A stretch of DNA of 64,000 bases from Diploptera punctata. Taxonomy: Eukaryota; Arthropoda; Insecta; Blattodea; Blaberidae. Position numbers and translations under genes: made by a program. The notes under the pieces are model-generated. The model saw nothing but the letters and a program-made list of their open reading frames with translations. It was not told where the DNA came from and searched no databases. This document shows positions 31,820-42,149 of the stretch, piece by piece (within the stretch, counting starts at the first letter, position 1; every line of letters begins with the position of its first letter). The DNA lies in contig JASPKZ010010239.1 in the NCBI GenBank assembly GCA_030220185.1, positions 2,560,001-2,624,000 of the forward strand, read 5' to 3'.

Positions 31820-32110
31820 AGATCCCGAGGGGCCCCAACCCGGAGGTTCGAAGCGTGGTTTTGGCTAAGTTAGACCCTCCGGACTTCACCGAAATTCACC
31901 CCAGAGGTTAAATACCAGTTCCATCGGGTTTTTGACCAGATCAAAATCAGGAAATTCCAATTAGCCTCTGCGCTCTGTCATCATAATCATCCATATCATT
32001 TCGTCATGTTTAGTACGAATGCATGGGAAAGAGTATGTCTTGTTTTTCGTGTTGTTTCGTACGTTTCCGCGGCATTAACCTGATCGCTCATCTAGGAAGA
32101 CCTCCGATGT
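31820..32110 (+). mobile_element. Degenerate SINE-like sequence
   Basis: 31835-31990 has a tRNA-like GAGGTTCGAAGC and CACCCCAGAGGTTAAATACC. The part from about 31978 (CATCATAATCATCCATATCA, then GTTTAGTACGAATGCATGG) resembles the alternative SINE-1 tail at 22690-22750. Low-grade evidence. Confidence 0.35.
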
Positions 32111-32270
32111 CTTTATGTGGTGACGTAGAAGGAAATGGTGTAGATACGACTTACTTATTGAAGGCTAACTGTCTCAGTGAGCACTACTGTGAAGTACACT
32201 GCGGAAGTTGCAGTGAGTATAATAAGTGACCATACACCTATTTTTACACGCTTTATATTAGCTTGACCTG

Positions 32271-32790
32271 TATCTATCTATCTATCTATCTATCTATGTA
32301 ACGGAATTTTTCAACGCTATTTTCACCCACTTAAAATCATTGGATCGAATTGAAACTTTGTATACTTGTAGAGGACCCGTGACAATACAATAATTGCATA
32401 TTTATTTTGTAAAATCCTGGTCATAATCATCAGAAAATTAAAAAACGTGTTGTTATATCAATGTAACGGAATCTTTCAACGCGATTTTCACCCACTTAGG
32501 AACATTGGATCGACTTGAAACTTTATATACTTGTAGAAGACCCGTGACAATACAATAATTTCATATTTATTTTCTAAAATCCTGGCCATAATCATCAGAA
32601 AATCAAAAAAAGTGTTTTTGTATCAATGTAACGGAATCTTTCAACGCGATTTTCATCCACTTAGAAACATTGGATCGACTTGAAACTTTGTATACGTATA
32701 GAGGACCCGTGACAATACAATAATTTCATATTTTGTTTCTAAAATCCTGGCCAGAATCCTCCGAAAATCAAAAAAATGAAAACTGGTATA
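32271..32790 (+). repeat. (TATC)n followed by three tandem units of about 165 bp
   Basis: Units start at 32297, 32461 and 32627, each with TGTAACGGAAT.TTTCAACG, GGATCGA.TTGAAACTTT and GAGGACCCGTGACAATACAA. Units 2 and 3 are closer to each other than to unit 1. The (TATC)n run at 32271-32296 precedes unit 1. Non-coding. Confidence 0.9.
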
Positions 32791-32824
32791 ATACGTTGCG
32801 GACTTGTCGACGTTTTAGTCAATC

Positions 32825-32915
32825 GTTGTAAGAGCTCAGTTGGTAGAGTAGTGAACTCTTAGTGGTATATAATTTCAGTAATCCATACGTCGCTGGTTCA
32901 AATCCGGCTGGGAGG
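32825..32915 (+). pseudogene. tRNA-Tyr-like pseudogene with an intron-like insert
   Basis: AGCTCAGTTGGTAGAG and ATCCATACGTCGCTGG plus TTCAAATCCGGCT match the two halves of an insect tRNA-Tyr(GTA). Between them, after the anticodon region, are about 18 extra bases, where the intron of tRNA-Tyr genes lies. The anticodon reads TTA-like instead of GTA, and the two acceptor ends do not pair. A T7 run at 32917-32923 could be the Pol III terminator. Not a working tRNA gene. Confidence 0.65.
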
Positions 32916-33022
32916 GTTTTTTTATCGAAGAGTACTACTTTTAGCTCATGCTACAATAGTATCGAATTTAAAGATATTTACATTTTATCTTCTTCTGTAA
33001 AATATTAAAACTAAAAAATAAA

Positions 33023-33492
33023 AAATAAATAATAGTTTTAAAAAACTAAAAGAACACGCTTTATTAGAAAACTAAAAAATGAAAAATAATTTTAATTTCC
33101 AATACGCTTGGGATAAAATTAAAGTGGTCAACAAAAAAATCATCTCCAACACATATAGAATAAAACTAGAGTTATCAACAAAAATAAAATTTTACCATCA
33201 AAAGCGCGGGGTGCTTTTTATGATTTTTACATTTTCTTCTTAGAGAGCTTACTTTTACCAATATATGTTTATTATCAAATATATTAATTAATATAGAGCA
33301 CCCCACACTTTTGATGGTAAAATTATTTTCTTTTTGTTGATAACTCTAGTTTTATTCTATATGTGTTGGAGATGATTTTTTTGTTGACCACTTTAATTTT
33401 ATCCCAAGCGTATTGGAAATTAAAATTATTTTTCATTTTTTAGTTTTCTAATAAAGCGTGTTCTTTTAGTTTTTAAAACTATTATTTATTTA
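33023..33492. mobile_element. Foldback element with about 195-bp arms
   Basis: Left arm 33023-33217 and right arm about 33295-33492 are near-perfect reverse complements (shared AGAACACGCTTTATTAGAAA, GGATAAAATTAAAGTGGTCA, CTCCAACACATATAG). A spacer of about 77 bases is AT-rich. There is no coding capacity. It is a long-TIR MITE or foldback of unknown superfamily. Confidence 0.9.
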
Positions 33493-33599
33493 TATAAACG
33501 TCAACATTATTGAACATCGATAAACATTATTAGTATAAAATATACGTCTCATATGTTTCATGGTACGTTTAATATCAGTGCAGTGTGCCTCTAAAGTCA

Positions 33600-34260
33600 C
33601 TATCCATTTCAATGAAGGAAGGTAGTGATTGAAAAATCAATTTTATTGTGATGTTTTACATTTATTCTACTGTCTTTCTACATACTTGATCTTTCAGTAG
33701 TGGAACGAAATATCGATCTTAATATATGAACCGTAATAAGACCTACTGCTTCTCTGATACGGATTCTATAAATCAGGCAGACCGTTCACTTTCTCAGTGA
33801 ACACTTTGGATTTGTACCCCCATGCAAAAACGTCTAAGGGAGTCAGATCAAGTGAACGGAAAGCCTACAGCACAGATGACCCTCTTATCCATCTACCTTA
33901 CAAGGTTTTATTCAGGTAATCACGGACAATGGGTGAAAAATGTGGAAGCGCACCATCTTGCTGAAACTGTATCCAGTATGCCATCATATTGAAGCTGCGG
34001 TTTTAACACTTCGAGGTAGATGTTACCTGTTATTGACTTCTCGGCAAAGAAAAATATACCATACAGTTTTGATTTTCATACCCACCCAAACACCAACATT
34101 CGGTGTATCATGTTACCACTTCGATATCTCGGCTGGTCCTTCATATGCTCATATTCGGCTGTTGTGTCAGTGCACAATCTCACAAACATGGAAATTGGCT
34201 TTGTCGGAAAATAAAATGTTGTCCATTAAATCAGCCTCCAGGAGGTCTTAATACATGGCC
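33600..34260 (-). pseudogene. Mariner-like transposase C-terminal half, degraded
   Basis: Minus-strand pieces: FQQDGALPHFSPIVRDYLNK (about 33970-33910), GRWIR, then RSLDLTPLDVFAWGYKSKVF (about 33860-33800). These are the second and third Asp regions of the same DDE_3-type family as the copies at 27020, 37467 and 40799. The first Asp region to the left of the break is unreadable. Stops are frequent. Confidence 0.75.
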
Positions 34261-34374
34261 CGACGTCACGCAAAATCATTTATTATTTATGTTTTAGTTT
34301 AACTTTTTCGACAGAAATATATGTTACTTATATAATTGTTATAATATTCATTGATTTAGGAAAGGGAGGTAAGT

Positions 34375-35070
34375 GTGAATTTTGGAGAGGTGACTAATTC
34401 AAGTACTTAGGATCAATAATTGCAAATAGGAATAGATGCACAAAGAAATTAAACATAGGCTCAATTCTGGAAATGAATGCTATTATGCATTATAGGTACT
34501 CTTGTCCGAACTCCTTTCAAAAAGTTAAACTGAAAAATATATAAAACTGTTATTCTTCCTGTTATATTCTAACATATGGGTGCGAAACATGGACACTTAC
34601 TTTAAGGGAGGAAAGATGATTCTTAGGATTCTTTTTAATCAATGAGAGATGAACATACATGTTAATGGAAAAAACTACACAACAGTGAGCTACATGGTCT
34701 TTATAAGGGTAAAATTGAATACCTCGAAAGTTTGAATCAAATAATGGTAAAATAAATAAAATAGCAATTGATGAAACCAGGTATAATAAGAACAGTTAAG
34801 TGTCGTAGACTGCGGTGGGCTGAACATGTAGCACGAATGGGGATTGAAAGAGGTGCATGGAAGTTTCTTGTATGAAAACCAGAAGGAAAACGCCCAGTTG
34901 GTAGACCAAACATGAGGCGGGAGAATAATATTAACAATGATTTCAGAGAAATAGATTATACGTAGGATTATTGGAAAACATTAGCTCAGGATAGGGATGT
35001 ACGGAGAGCTTATGTTCGCGCGGTTGTGAACCTACGAGTTCGATACAGCCAGTGAGTTAGTTAGTTAGGG
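34375..35070 (+). mobile_element. LINE-A copy 6
   Basis: Plus-strand copy with YLGSIIANRNRCTKK-like, RLNSGNECYYA, KLKNI.NCYSSCYILTYGCETWTLTLREER-like (frameshifted), RRLRWAEHVARMGIERGAW, KPEGKRPVGRPNMRR and LAQDRDVRRAYVRA. The 3' end at 35055-35069 is GTTAGTTAGTTAG, the short tandem terminus seen inverted in copies 1 and 4. Many frameshifts. Confidence 0.85.
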
Positions 35071-35074
35071 AAGT

Positions 35075-35860
35075 GTGAATTTTAAGCTTAGTTTTAGGGG
35101 ATGTGAGTGTAAAAAGGTTAAGAACCCCTGTTTTATTCACGTGTAGTGTGCTACCAAGTATAGCGACATGTACTAATGTGGTATGCTGGTGAGTATAGTA
35201 ATACATATTTGTGACGTAGTAACAACGCGAAAATATGTATCTGGATGTTGCGGTGAGGACGGTGTTTGCTCAACCTATGTGTTTACAACCGCCGATACGT
35301 AAATTGAAATGGTTACCACGCTGTCCATGCGGCTGAACACGAGGTAGAATTTTGCGCACGTTCCTAATCGAATTACATAGCCAATCCATTAGGATATTTA
35401 CCTTTGTATGAAATTAAATTATCAACCTTTGAGTAATTTTTATGTAACCGTGTTCAGAGGGAATGATGCGTCCGCACACCTCAGGGATATCCAATATTAA
35501 TTCTTTAATAAATACAAATCATCGGCTATTCTAAAAAAGGCGTAAATGCAAATAGAGTTTGTACTGAATTTAAATTCAAACCTTCCAGAAATTGACTTTA
35601 TTCAAGTGTCAATCAAATGTTTGTACGTTCATTAACTACGGGTTGAAGTACATGTTCATAATGAATCAAGGATTTTTTTTTTACTGAAATAGATGTAGCC
35701 TACATAATATTCTTCTTATGTGCAATATTTTCTAAGTTATTTCAACGTTCATACTTTTATTTATTAGCCGACTACACCACAGCAAAAAAAGAATAATTAA
35801 TTTACTAGAATATGAATGAATTAATGCAAATGTCTGTATTCGTAAACGTGTGTATATATA
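35075..35860. other. No recognised feature
   Basis: No repeat family or coding motif identified. Confidence 0.4.
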
Positions 35861-35862
35861 TA

Positions 35863-36014
35863 AGTGTTTGAATTGGATTCGCCTGGTGGTGTAATCGATA
35901 TCACGCTGAGTTACAGACTCAGAGTTCCGGGTTCGAATCCCGTCCAGGCATTTATTTTTCTTATCATACCATATTAAGCTTGCATTGCTCAATGTTAAAC
36001 ATTTAATTATAACA
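35863..36014 (+). mobile_element. tRNA-like cassette 3
   Basis: tRNA-like unit 35881-35949: acceptor GCCTGGT/TCCAGGC pairs at six of seven positions, A-box TGGTGTAATCG, anticodon arm CTGAG-TTACAGA-CTCAG, B-box GGTTCGAATCC. The tail ATTTATTTTTCTTATCATA follows, then the shared 3' segment to 36014. There is no inverted left arm. It is preceded by a short (TA)n. Confidence 0.8.
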
Positions 36015-36157
36015 TCGATAAAGCGTCACTGCTATAAAGTAAAAACATTCTCTTTAATTTGCTTACTTGTTATAGTCAGCTACTAGATGGCAGTGAAGAC
36101 CGAGTTCTCGCGACATCTAGTAATAATGGATAATATAATACATATATAGGAAAAAAA

Positions 36158-36270
36158 AGTGTTTGAATTGGATTCGCCTGGTGGTGTAATCGATATCAAG
36201 CTGAGGTACAGACTCAGAGTTCCGGGTTCGAATCCCGTCCAGGCATTTATTTCTCTTATCATACCATATA
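36158..36270 (+). mobile_element. tRNA-like cassette 4
   Basis: tRNA-like unit 36176-36244 nearly identical to cassette 3, with anticodon loop GTACAGA and tail ATTTATTTCTCTTATCATA, ending in an (AT)n tract. The distal 3' segment of cassettes 1-3 is missing. Confidence 0.8.
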
Positions 36271-36554
36271 TATATATATAATACAGATGAAATTCACATT
36301 AAAATTCCGCGTTGAAATAAATAGTCACAAAATATTAAAATAGATACTTGGCAGGTGCTACCTTCCTCAACTAGTTTAATTTTTTTTTAATTTAAGAACT
36401 GTAGGCCTTTAGGAAATATATTTCCATCATCAACAGTAGGATATGCGCTACTAACTATTGCTTGTGTATATATATGTGAACTGTTGGGCTTTCGGATATC
36501 TGTTTCCATAATCAACTAATCAACAGAAGGATTTGCGCTACTAACTATTGCTAG

Positions 36555-37078
36555 TATATAAGTATTAAAGATTTTTAGGGGTTGTAGATATCTTAGCAGA
36601 TAAAGTTTTATAAGGAACCCATGTCCGGAAACGTACCATTTCGATGTAAAATATGTTTGAAGATCGAAACACAATCGTGTATCTTGTGTTTCAGAATAAG
36701 TATTACAGACTTCTAGGGGTTGTACTACAAGTGTGGTTCCACGCTGTGACTCTGTTGTTCGTTGCACAAATTGTACATATGACGCAAGTTTTCACATACA
36801 CGAGCCCCTTATGACCTGATATGTGCTCAATAATTTCTGTTGTCGCCAGAATTCGTGCATGATGATCATCCTCCGATTCGACAGGTGTAGTATAACCCCT
36901 AAAAATCTGTAATACTTGTAATGAAACACAAGACACACGATATCAGCCCATTGTGTTTCGATCTTCAAACTTATTTTACTCGAAATGGTACGTTTCCGGA
37001 CATAAGTTGCTTATCAAAACTGCATCTACTAAGTCCCTTCTACAACCCCTATACATCTGTAATACTTATTCTGAAACA
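36555..37078. repeat. Inverted repeat pair with about 185-bp arms
   Basis: 36555-36725 and 36890-37078 are diverged reverse complements sharing TGTCCGGAAACGTACCATTT and GAAGATCGAAACACAAT. Within each arm a 30-base motif (AAGTATTA.AGATTTTTAGGG) occurs twice about 140 bases apart. The 164-base spacer has no recognised content. Probably a foldback. Confidence 0.8.
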
Positions 37079-37080
37079 CC

Positions 37081-37112
<32 letters not shown>

Positions 37113-37159
37113 GTTCCGGGTTCGAATCCCGTCCAGGCATTTATTTTTCTTATCATACC

Positions 37160-37160
<1 letters not shown>
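37113..37160 (+). mobile_element. tRNA-like cassette 5, 5'-truncated
   Basis: Only the T-arm (B-box GGTTCGAATCC), acceptor 3' strand and tail ATTTATTTTTCTTATCATA remain, placed between two (TA)n tracts. Confidence 0.8.

Positions 37161-37202
<42 letters not shown>
37160..37202. repeat. (TA)n-(TG)n microsatellite
   Basis: About 7 TA and 15 TG units directly after cassette 5. Confidence 0.95.
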
Positions 37203-37205
<3 letters not shown>

Positions 37206-37466
37206 ACAGATGATCGATTGCAGCTCATATCCTTCTGCGCCGATTTGGCGAATGAGATGTTAATCAATTCATCTTTATCCTGTTTGCCTCATATTCTATT
37301 GTTTTAATAAGACACTAATATGGTGGATGTGCTACAAAAAAAACCAGAAACAAGTTTTTTTGCGAGCCTTGTGGACTGGGATATCATTCAACAGGTATTT
37401 TAAAATTAAGATGAGGTTTCTTCATTCCGCAGTTCTATGATCCTTTTAGGATTATACAACATCATA

Positions 37467-38651
37467 CAGGGTGATTCAAAAGGCTCTTAACATTTTCGTC
37501 AAACCAATGTATTATGCCAAACTTGTTATTACATATGGAAAGTAATGACTACTGGATGATAAACGCAGTACATTTCAATGTGGTGACCTTCTAAAGTCAC
37601 GGTACAGACTCCATCTTTATATTGTACAACGAAACACTTTTGCCAGCACAGCTTGTGTGATTGCAGCTACCGCTGCAGCTATTCGGTTTCTCAATTGCTG
37701 TAAGATGTTGATCTTCATTTCATACACTTAAGACTTAACGAAACCCCAAACAAATAAGTCTAGTGGTGTCAGATCTGGAGAGCGGGCTGCCCAAATTCTC
37801 GGTGAAACACGACCGATCCACCTGCCAGGGAAAACTTCGTTGAGGTAGTCACGTACAATGATGGCAAAATGGGGTGGTGCACCATCTTGCTGGAAAACCA
37901 CAGAATCTTTTATATCATCGTGTGCCAGCTGCGGTTCCAGGTATTGTTCTAACATATCAAGATAGATACTTCCAGTTACTGTTGTTTCTACAAACTTGAA
38001 CGGCTCGTACATTTTTGTTTTTGTTATTCCTAGCCACACACTTAACATTGGGGTATCTCTCTGAAACTCTTGTATGGCGTTTGGCTTTTCGCCTGCCCAA
38101 ATCCTACAATTATGCCTATTGGCATGTCGATATATGTGGAATGTTGCCTCATCACTGAACAACACATATTCCATGAGGTCTTCAATTTCAATGGCATCAA
38201 ACATAGTTTGTTGAGCTACATAATCTTGTGCATTATCTGGATGTGATAAAAACGTTTGTTCTGTTTAAAGTACTCCATACAGTGGTTTGGGTCATACCCA
38301 ACTCTCTGTTGAATCTTCTGATTAATGTACCGGGACTTCGTGAGATGGCATCCTGTATTGGTTGCACGTCTTCTGGTGTTGTAGCCGGCCTCCCTTTATG
38401 TGCCTCTTCAGCAACAGATCCCGTCCGTTTCATTTTCAGTACCAGATCTCTAATAGCTTGCCTGCTAGGACCTAGCTTTCTGAACTTTCTAGTAAATTCT
38501 TCGTGAACGTGCCTATACACCAACCCTCGTATACGAGTGAAAACGATAGCTAATCTTTCCTCTATTGTTATCATAGTTTCCAATTACCAATAACAAAAAT
38601 ATATAAATTATCGATATGAGGAAAATGTCAAGAGACGTTTGAATCACCCTC
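37467..38651 (-). mobile_element. Mariner-like DNA transposon, both ends present
   Basis: Terminal inverted repeats of about 31 bp (cAGGGTGATTCAAA..CTCTT.ACATTTTC) at 37467-37497 and 38621-38651, flanked by TA at 37465-37466 and 38652-38653. At 1185 bp it has the usual size of an autonomous mariner. It contains one transposase gene, now with a frameshift and a stop. Confidence 0.9.
37600..38583 (-). pseudogene. Mariner-like transposase, one frameshift and one stop
   Basis: Starts at 38583 with a helix-turn-helix region (HVHEEFTRKF, MKRTGSV, KGRPATTPEDVQ, RSPGTLIRRFNRELGMTQ). A frameshift near 38230 separates it from the DDE domain: FSDEATFH (first Asp), VVFQQDGAPPHF (second) and SPDLTPLDLFVWG (third). 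I count 41 residues between the second and third Asp. A TAA at about 37728 interrupts the end, after which NILQQLRNRIAAAVAAI is readable. The three acidic residues are intact, so this is a fairly recent loss. It would cut and paste the element at TA sites. Confidence 0.88.
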
Positions 38652-38934
38652 TATTTAGAAACAGTAAATGGGTGACCTACTGTTCGTTCGCATTGTTCAT
38701 AATGTAAATTTGTGGATTCAATAATATAAACAATTAAAAGAGTAAACAAGCCAACCATTTATGTCGAAAACCATCAATAAGAGTAAAATAAAAAATGAAA
38801 TAAGTAAATCTGACTAGATTTTTTCTCGTTATTTGTTTAACCTCTCTCTTTTACATGTTCCATGCTATCCGCGTAATACACCATCACCACCTGTCTATAG
38901 AGGATGTTTAAACTTTGTATCACATATATGTTTT

Positions 38935-39256
38935 CTTGGTCACATAAGGACATAGAAGGGCTTCCAGAATGAGGGATTATATCAATCCAGGGTCACCTCC
39001 AGAAAAGCAAGGACATTTGAGACAGACACACCACTCAATCACACATTGATGCTAAACAAGGATAATACGTTAGAATGGGTATGATGACCAAATGGTGTTC
39101 AGTGACTGTTTGTTCCCTAAATTTTAACAACACTTGTCTTACAAGTGAGAGAAAATCCGGATAAAAAACTCGCCTATTAAACTTGTCTCTGTTGGGAAAC
39201 GAACCCAGTTCTGCTGCATACTGGGGAAAGAATACTCGGAGACCACAGAAGTGGTT
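38935..39256 (-). mobile_element. SINE-1 variant with alternative 3' tail
   Basis: Minus strand begins CCACTTCTGTGGTCTCCGAG with B-box-like GGGTTCGTTTCCC, continues through the SINE-1 middle block and ends with the alternative tail (TGTGTGATTGAGTGGTGTGT and a TCATTCTGGAAG.CCTTCTAT-like end). Confidence 0.75.
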
Positions 39257-39259
39257 CTG

Positions 39260-39735
39260 GCTAAAAACAGTTCTTAAAATTTAGCAAGCTTAAGAGTGAA
39301 AACAATTAATGATAATACTTCTTTATTAAATTTTAATAATTTTGTTTTGGGTTTTATTTTTTGTGGTATTAATTTCTATTTTATTTGTTTTGTTTGTATT
39401 GTTTTCTTTTACATTCATTGTCGATTGAATGATTGCAAAATACACATGTATAAATATACAGACATATACACTATATTATGGTAAGGCAAAATATACGACG
39501 TAAGTTATATTTTCAGCTGTTCCATGTGGTATACCAGACAGTCGATCCTTCTATATAGAAGAGCGAAGAATTATACGTTTATAAAACAATAGCCACTTCA
39601 GTATTGATTTTTTATATGTAAGAATAACTTTTGCATATTCCTTACTCACAGTCATTCAAATAAGAGATATTCACTTAATACTATATTAATAAGTAGGATT
39701 AATTAAAAGAAAGGAGCATTACGTTAATGATTTAA
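39260..39735. other. No recognised feature
   Basis: A hydrophobic 62-codon frame (39296-39484) is most likely chance in T-rich DNA. Confidence 0.4.
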
Positions 39736-39739
39736 TAAG

Positions 39740-40014
39740 TAATTTAAAATTACCATTCACGTCATGTGACGTAATATGTCTTGCTTGTATACATTTTATT
39801 ATTAGTTTTAGTCTTAATTTTAACTAACATTAACTAGTTCCATTATAGATCGTAATATAATAGATATGATCTTTCTGATCAAATTTTTATTTAGTATTTA
39901 ATATTAGAGTTCATTGTGATGGTTATATTCTGATGTAATATATGTTTGCCCTGGTGAGTGGAAGAGGAGGCCACATGGCCTTAACCCCACCAGGCTAAAT
40001 AAATAAATAAATCT
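39740..40014 (+). mobile_element. LINE-J-type 3' UTR and tail, copy 3
   Basis: A 5'-truncated end with the hairpin at 39951-39994 (CTGGTG, GAGGCC, ACAT loop, GGCCTT, CACCAG), then GCTAAATAAATAAATAAAT. The hairpin sequence differs from LINE-J1 but keeps both stems. The start is approximate. No coding part. Confidence 0.7.
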
Positions 40015-40019
40015 AAAAA

Positions 40020-40795
40020 AATCTAAAAATCTAATCAGAATTGTAACTGATATTCTGTTTATACATTTTAGCCTGTTTTTATTCATTCAGTAACTAGTCT
40101 TGATAATGATAGCCTCGCTATTGAAACACGGTGACTATTTTAATATTTTGGTTTGGTGATACGAATTCTATCGATTAATGTGTAATACATTTAATACTCT
40201 TTAATTTAATTTCTGCAATGCTAAGGTGTACAGAATAATGTATTGGTATTGAATCAATTAAAATATTAATAACATTTAACACTTTAATTTTTCTACGAAA
40301 TTCTACCGTGTTCCTGGTTTAAAATATTTTTCCTGAATAAATCTTAAAGTAATATATTAAAATAATAATCATACTCATCAACAACAACAACAAAACAACA
40401 GCATTAATGAATTAGGTATTGTGGCGTGTTCCGTTTCGGTCTTGAAGCTGGTACTTCGAACGATTCCTATATTTCTGTAGTTGGGTAGTTTTCTGGTACT
40501 GTCTACGCCCACGCTTACTAGTAACATACCCAGGCATAAAACAGGTACATTTCTATGCCCTAATGATAGCAACCCTACAATTAAACACACTAAGCTACGG
40601 GTTGGTAGTCCATTCTGAAGATATGTTCGGAAAGGGAGTAGCCGTACTGTTAAAAATAACTAGAGAAAACTGACTATATTCCTAACATCATATGAAGTTA
40701 TGTTGAATATCCCTTCTTCGTATAGAAAGCACTAGGAATGTACTGTACACTTTCGAAATTCAATCTATTTGAAGGCCTTTTGGTGCACGTAATCT
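40020..40795. other. No recognised feature
   Basis: No repeat family identified. A 70-codon minus frame (40378-40590) has no known domain. Confidence 0.4.
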
Positions 40796-40798
40796 ATA

Positions 40799-42142
40799 CA
40801 GGAGTGAGCGGCAATGAAACGGCACGATTTTGAAAAATCACCAATAATATATTTACAAAAAGAGTATAATTATTTGAACATGAATCTTAAGTACATGAGT
40901 GGAAATTAATGTTTTACCTTAAAAACAATCATTTTTTGAATATGGTGCCAGTAAGGTGACGTCCTTGGTTTTGCACACATTGTTGGAGTCTAAGATGAAA
41001 TCCACCCATGGCGTTCTGTAGCATCTGCAAAGGAATGTTGTTAATTTCCTGCCGGATTCTCTCCTTCAGATCTTCTTTTGTTCTTGGTGCATTTTCATCG
41101 AAGACTTTGCATTTAAGATAGCCCCAAAGAAAGAAGTCTGGGGCGGTCAAATCTGGCGAACGGGGAGGCCAAGGGATATCACCATTCTTGCTGATTAGCC
41201 GTCCTGGAAAAGCGAGTCTCAGCAAACCCATTGAGACATTAGCAGTATGGCTTGTTGCACCATCTTGCTGGAAGAGTGTTTCTTCATCTGGATCATACTG
41301 ATCGATGCCAGGCAGACCAAAAGTTACTAACATGTCAGCATAACGTTCAGAGTTCACCGTTACTGTGTTACCATGTTCATCTTCAAAAAATAGGGTCCCA
41401 CGAGTCCACGAGAAGATACTGCACACCAAACTGTTACTTTTTCAGAATGGAGAGGTTTTTCATGAAGATCACGTGGGTTATTTGCGGACCAATACCGGAA
41501 GTTCTGCTTGTTAACGTAACCACTAAGGTGAAAGTGGGCTTCATCACTCATCCATAAGTTATGCACTCTTTCTCCATTTGTTCCGATAACATTAAGCATC
41601 GCTTGGCAAAAGCGTATGCGATGATTGTAATCGTTAGGTTGTAGGGCTTGCACTATCTGCATTTTGTATGGGTGATAGTGTAGGTCATTCTTCAAAATCC
41701 GTCTCACTGATCGATTGCTGAGACCAAGTTGAGCGCTGTGCCGCCTTGCTGATTTTCGCGGACTTCGTGTTAATGCATCGCGCACACGATCAATGTTCTC
41801 TGGGGTCCTGATTGTTTTTTCACTACCACCAATTTTTCTTCGTCGTGCTTGCAGTGGCTTCAAAGTTTTTCACCCACAGGAGGATAGCTTTCCTCGATGG
41901 CACGGGAGCCCGTGGCGGTAGATTAAACTTAAGACGGAAAGCACGTTGGGCACCAACCACACTATCCATGTTTTTATAATATGCTTTTTACAGCAAACGC
42001 ACGTTGCACGCTTGACCAACGCTCCATGGCTACTGAAATTTCCACTTGTCTAGATGCTCAAGGTCGTTTCCCCCACTCCCATAACCCCCCACTGCGCCCG
42101 TCAGCCGGAGTCCAAATCGTGCCGTTTCATTGCCTCACCCAG
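40799..42142 (-). mobile_element. Second mariner-like DNA transposon, both ends present
   Basis: Inverted ends share GCAATGAAACGGCACGATTT (40811-40830 and inverted at 42114-42133), with small indels near the tips. TA dinucleotides border it (40797-40798 and 42143-42144). At 1344 bp it is full length, of a different subfamily from the copy at 37467, as the TIRs differ. Confidence 0.9.
40929..42027 (-). pseudogene. Mariner-like transposase, about 360 residues, three frameshifts
   Basis: From the ATG at 42027 the pieces are RWSSVQRAFAVK, (frameshift) NMDSVVGAQRAFRLKFNL and WVKNFEATAS, a DUF4817-like helix-turn-helix start, (frameshift) PENIDRVRDALTRSPRKSAR and RSVRRILKNDLHYHPYKMQ, then MSDEAHFH (first Asp), (frameshift near 41400) TLFQQDGATSHT (second) and SPDLTAPDFFLWGYLK (third). 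The second and third Asp are 41 residues apart. The frame then runs to a normal stop with KEDLKERIRQEI. All three acidic residues persist. Length fits the family. Confidence 0.9.
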
Positions 42143-42149
42143 TACTTCG

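Noticed and set aside
32825..32915. Functional tRNA-Tyr gene
   Set aside because: Acceptor ends do not pair and the anticodon is altered, so I list it as a pseudogene.
39296..39484. 62-codon Phe/Ile-rich frame resembling a small membrane protein
   Set aside because: T-rich codons alone explain it; no further support in the sequence.
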